The notes under the pieces were generated by a model. It worked only from the letters and a program-made list of their open reading frames with translations. It did no database searches and was not told where the DNA came from. This document shows positions 6,959-7,305 of a stretch of 7,305 nt of DNA, piece by piece. Positions within the stretch are counted from its first letter, which is position 1. Every line of letters starts with the position of its first letter. Origin of the DNA: an uncultured Clostridia bacterium (lineage in GTDB: Bacteria; Bacillota; Clostridia; TANB77; CAG-508); assembly GCA_948934525.1 (NCBI GenBank), contig CAQZSK010000025.1, positions 1 through 7,305 of the forward strand, written 5' to 3'. The position numbers were made by a program, and so were the translations under genes.

Positions 6959-6986
6959 ATTTTATAACATTTTATCAAAAAGTCAA
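6959..6986 (-). promoter_or_regulatory. Sigma-A promoter for the GH13 gene
   Basis: Reading leftward, a -35 TTGACT (6986-6981, 5 of 6) is followed after 16 nt by a -10 TAAAAT (6964-6959, 5 of 6). The start would be near 6952, leaving a leader of about 57 nt. That leader contains a small perfect palindrome ACTTT-C-AAAGT (6913-6923) just before the ribosome binding site. I do not find a convincing catabolite-repression (cre) site. Confidence 0.6.
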
Positions 6987-7015
6987 TCTCTTATTAATTT
7001 TTTCTTTTGATAGAC

Positions 7016-7044
7016 TTGCAATCTGATTCTTTTAATTATATAAT
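7016..7044 (+). promoter_or_regulatory. Sigma-A promoter for tRNA-Thr
   Basis: A -35 TTGCAA (7016-7021, 5 of 6) and a perfect -10 TATAAT (7039-7044) are separated by exactly 17 nt. Transcription would start near 7051, leaving about 9 nt of 5' leader for RNase P to remove. The promoter is divergent from that of the GH13 gene; the two -35 regions are about 30 bp apart. Confidence 0.75.
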
Positions 7045-7059
7045 ACATTTCGTGGATAT

Positions 7060-7135
7060 GCTACTGTAGCTCAGTTGGTAGAGCAACAGATTCGTAACCT
7101 GTAGGTCGGCAGTTCAATTCTGCCCAGTAGCTCCA
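7060..7135 (+). tRNA. tRNA-Thr, anticodon CGU, with encoded CCA
   Basis: The 76-nt sequence folds fully. Acceptor GCTACTG (7060-7066) pairs with CAGTAGC (7125-7131), followed by discriminator T and encoded CCA (7133-7135). The D arm is GCTC/GAGC (7069-7072/7081-7084) with an AGTTGGTA loop, and the T arm is GGCAG/CTGCC (7108-7112/7120-7124) around TTCAATT. The anticodon arm is ACAGA, loop TTCGTAA, CCTGT (7086-7102), giving anticodon CGT, which reads ACG threonine codons. The closing pair of the anticodon stem (positions 31-39) is an A-C mismatch, which is unusual. It has its own promoter and terminator and is a single tRNA, not part of a cluster in this window. The CGU anticodon is normally a minor isoacceptor beside tRNA-Thr(UGU). 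Confidence 0.95.
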
Positions 7136-7149
7136 TTAAGTAAAAACGT

Positions 7150-7233
7150 CGCACCAGACAAAAACATTGATAAATCAACTGTAAAAGGTTGATTTTTTTA
7201 ATGCCTTTTTATTGAAAGAGGAGGGATGGTGCG
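7150..7233. repeat. 7-bp G+C-rich inverted repeat around the tRNA terminator
   Basis: CGCACCA (7150-7156) and TGGTGCG (7227-7233) are exact reverse complements. They enclose the tRNA terminator and end between the ribosome binding site and start codon of the next gene. In an AT-rich spacer such a G+C-rich pair stands out, but a 7-bp match over about 100 nt can be chance. It might be a regulatory stem or protein site for the downstream gene; no function is shown. Confidence 0.3.
7172..7199 (+). terminator. Intrinsic terminator after tRNA-Thr
   Basis: AAATCAAC (7172-7179) pairs with GTTGATTT (7188-7195) around an 8-nt loop, followed by an uninterrupted T-tract ending at 7199. It lies 36 nt after the tRNA CCA end and should terminate the tRNA transcript. 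Confidence 0.8.
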
Positions 7234-7235
7234 GT

Positions 7236-7305
7236 ATGATTAGTATTGTAAAGAAGAAAAACAAGATTAAAAGAGAATTGCTCTCTAAAATTGAATGGGC
7301 TTGCA
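7236..7305 (+). CDS. Start of an unrecognised rightward gene, N-terminal 23 codons
   Basis: An ATG at 7236-7238 is preceded by GGAGGG (7220-7225) at a 10-nt distance and opens a frame without stops to the window edge. The visible protein, MISIVKKKNKIKRELLSKIE and then WAC, is strongly basic and probably helical, with no signal peptide and no recognisable motif. An earlier ATG at 7226 hits a stop after five codons and is not the start. No good promoter is visible between the tRNA terminator and this gene, so it may use read-through or a non-standard promoter. Its position just downstream of a tRNA is where integrases are sometimes found, but nothing in these residues identifies one. Confidence 0.55.
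   Translation, partial: MISIVKKKNKIKRELLSKIEWAC

Noticed and set aside
7226..7243. Short frame from the ATG at 7226 (MVRYD)
   Set aside because: It stops after five codons and sits too close to the GGAGGG; the ATG at 7236 is better supported.
1..7305. CRISPR array, toxin-antitoxin pair, insertion sequence or defence system
   Set aside because: No regularly spaced repeats, no transposase or nuclease motifs and no paired small genes of that type were found. The XRE protein alone is not evidence for one.

Overview
This 7.3 kb window looks like the chromosome of an AT-rich member of the Bacillota, most likely class Clostridia. The base composition is low in G+C, genes have strong GGAGG-type ribosome binding sites, promoters match the housekeeping sigma-A pattern, and the gene content fits (FtsY with a short N-terminus, a UPF0182 membrane protein, a DUF5665 protein, a GH13 maltodextrin-type hydrolase, a tRNA with encoded CCA). 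No species can be named from the sequence alone.

Layout from left to right. The left edge holds the 5' end of a leftward gene for a small membrane-anchored protein of unknown function. A 225-bp divergent intergenic region with promoters in both directions separates it from a rightward XRE-type regulator (396-665). The regulator converges, with only 5 bp between stops, on a leftward cluster that reads ftsY (4885-3980), UPF0182 (3955-1013), DUF5665 (958-671). These three have short gaps (24 and 54 bp) and a single clear sigma-A promoter in front of ftsY, so they look like one operon. A hairpin with a U-tract lies between UPF0182 and the DUF5665 gene and contains the Shine-Dalgarno sequence of the latter. 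This is the most interesting regulatory arrangement in the window.

Upstream of the ftsY promoter a 13-bp perfect stem ends the next leftward unit, a single 627-codon GH13 gene (6895-5012) with its own promoter. The GH13 gene is visibly richer in G+C than its neighbours and lies beside a tRNA gene, which suggests a different ancestry, although no element ends are visible. Divergent from it is tRNA-Thr(CGU) (7060-7135) with its own promoter and terminator, followed by the start of an unrecognised rightward gene cut by the window edge.

Working together: FtsY is the membrane receptor for the signal recognition particle and would help insert membrane proteins such as UPF0182 and DUF5665. Co-transcription of the three is inferred, and no functional link beyond that is shown. 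The GH13 enzyme has no signal peptide and would act on imported maltodextrins in the cytoplasm. I see no CRISPR array, toxin-antitoxin pair, defence system or complete mobile element.
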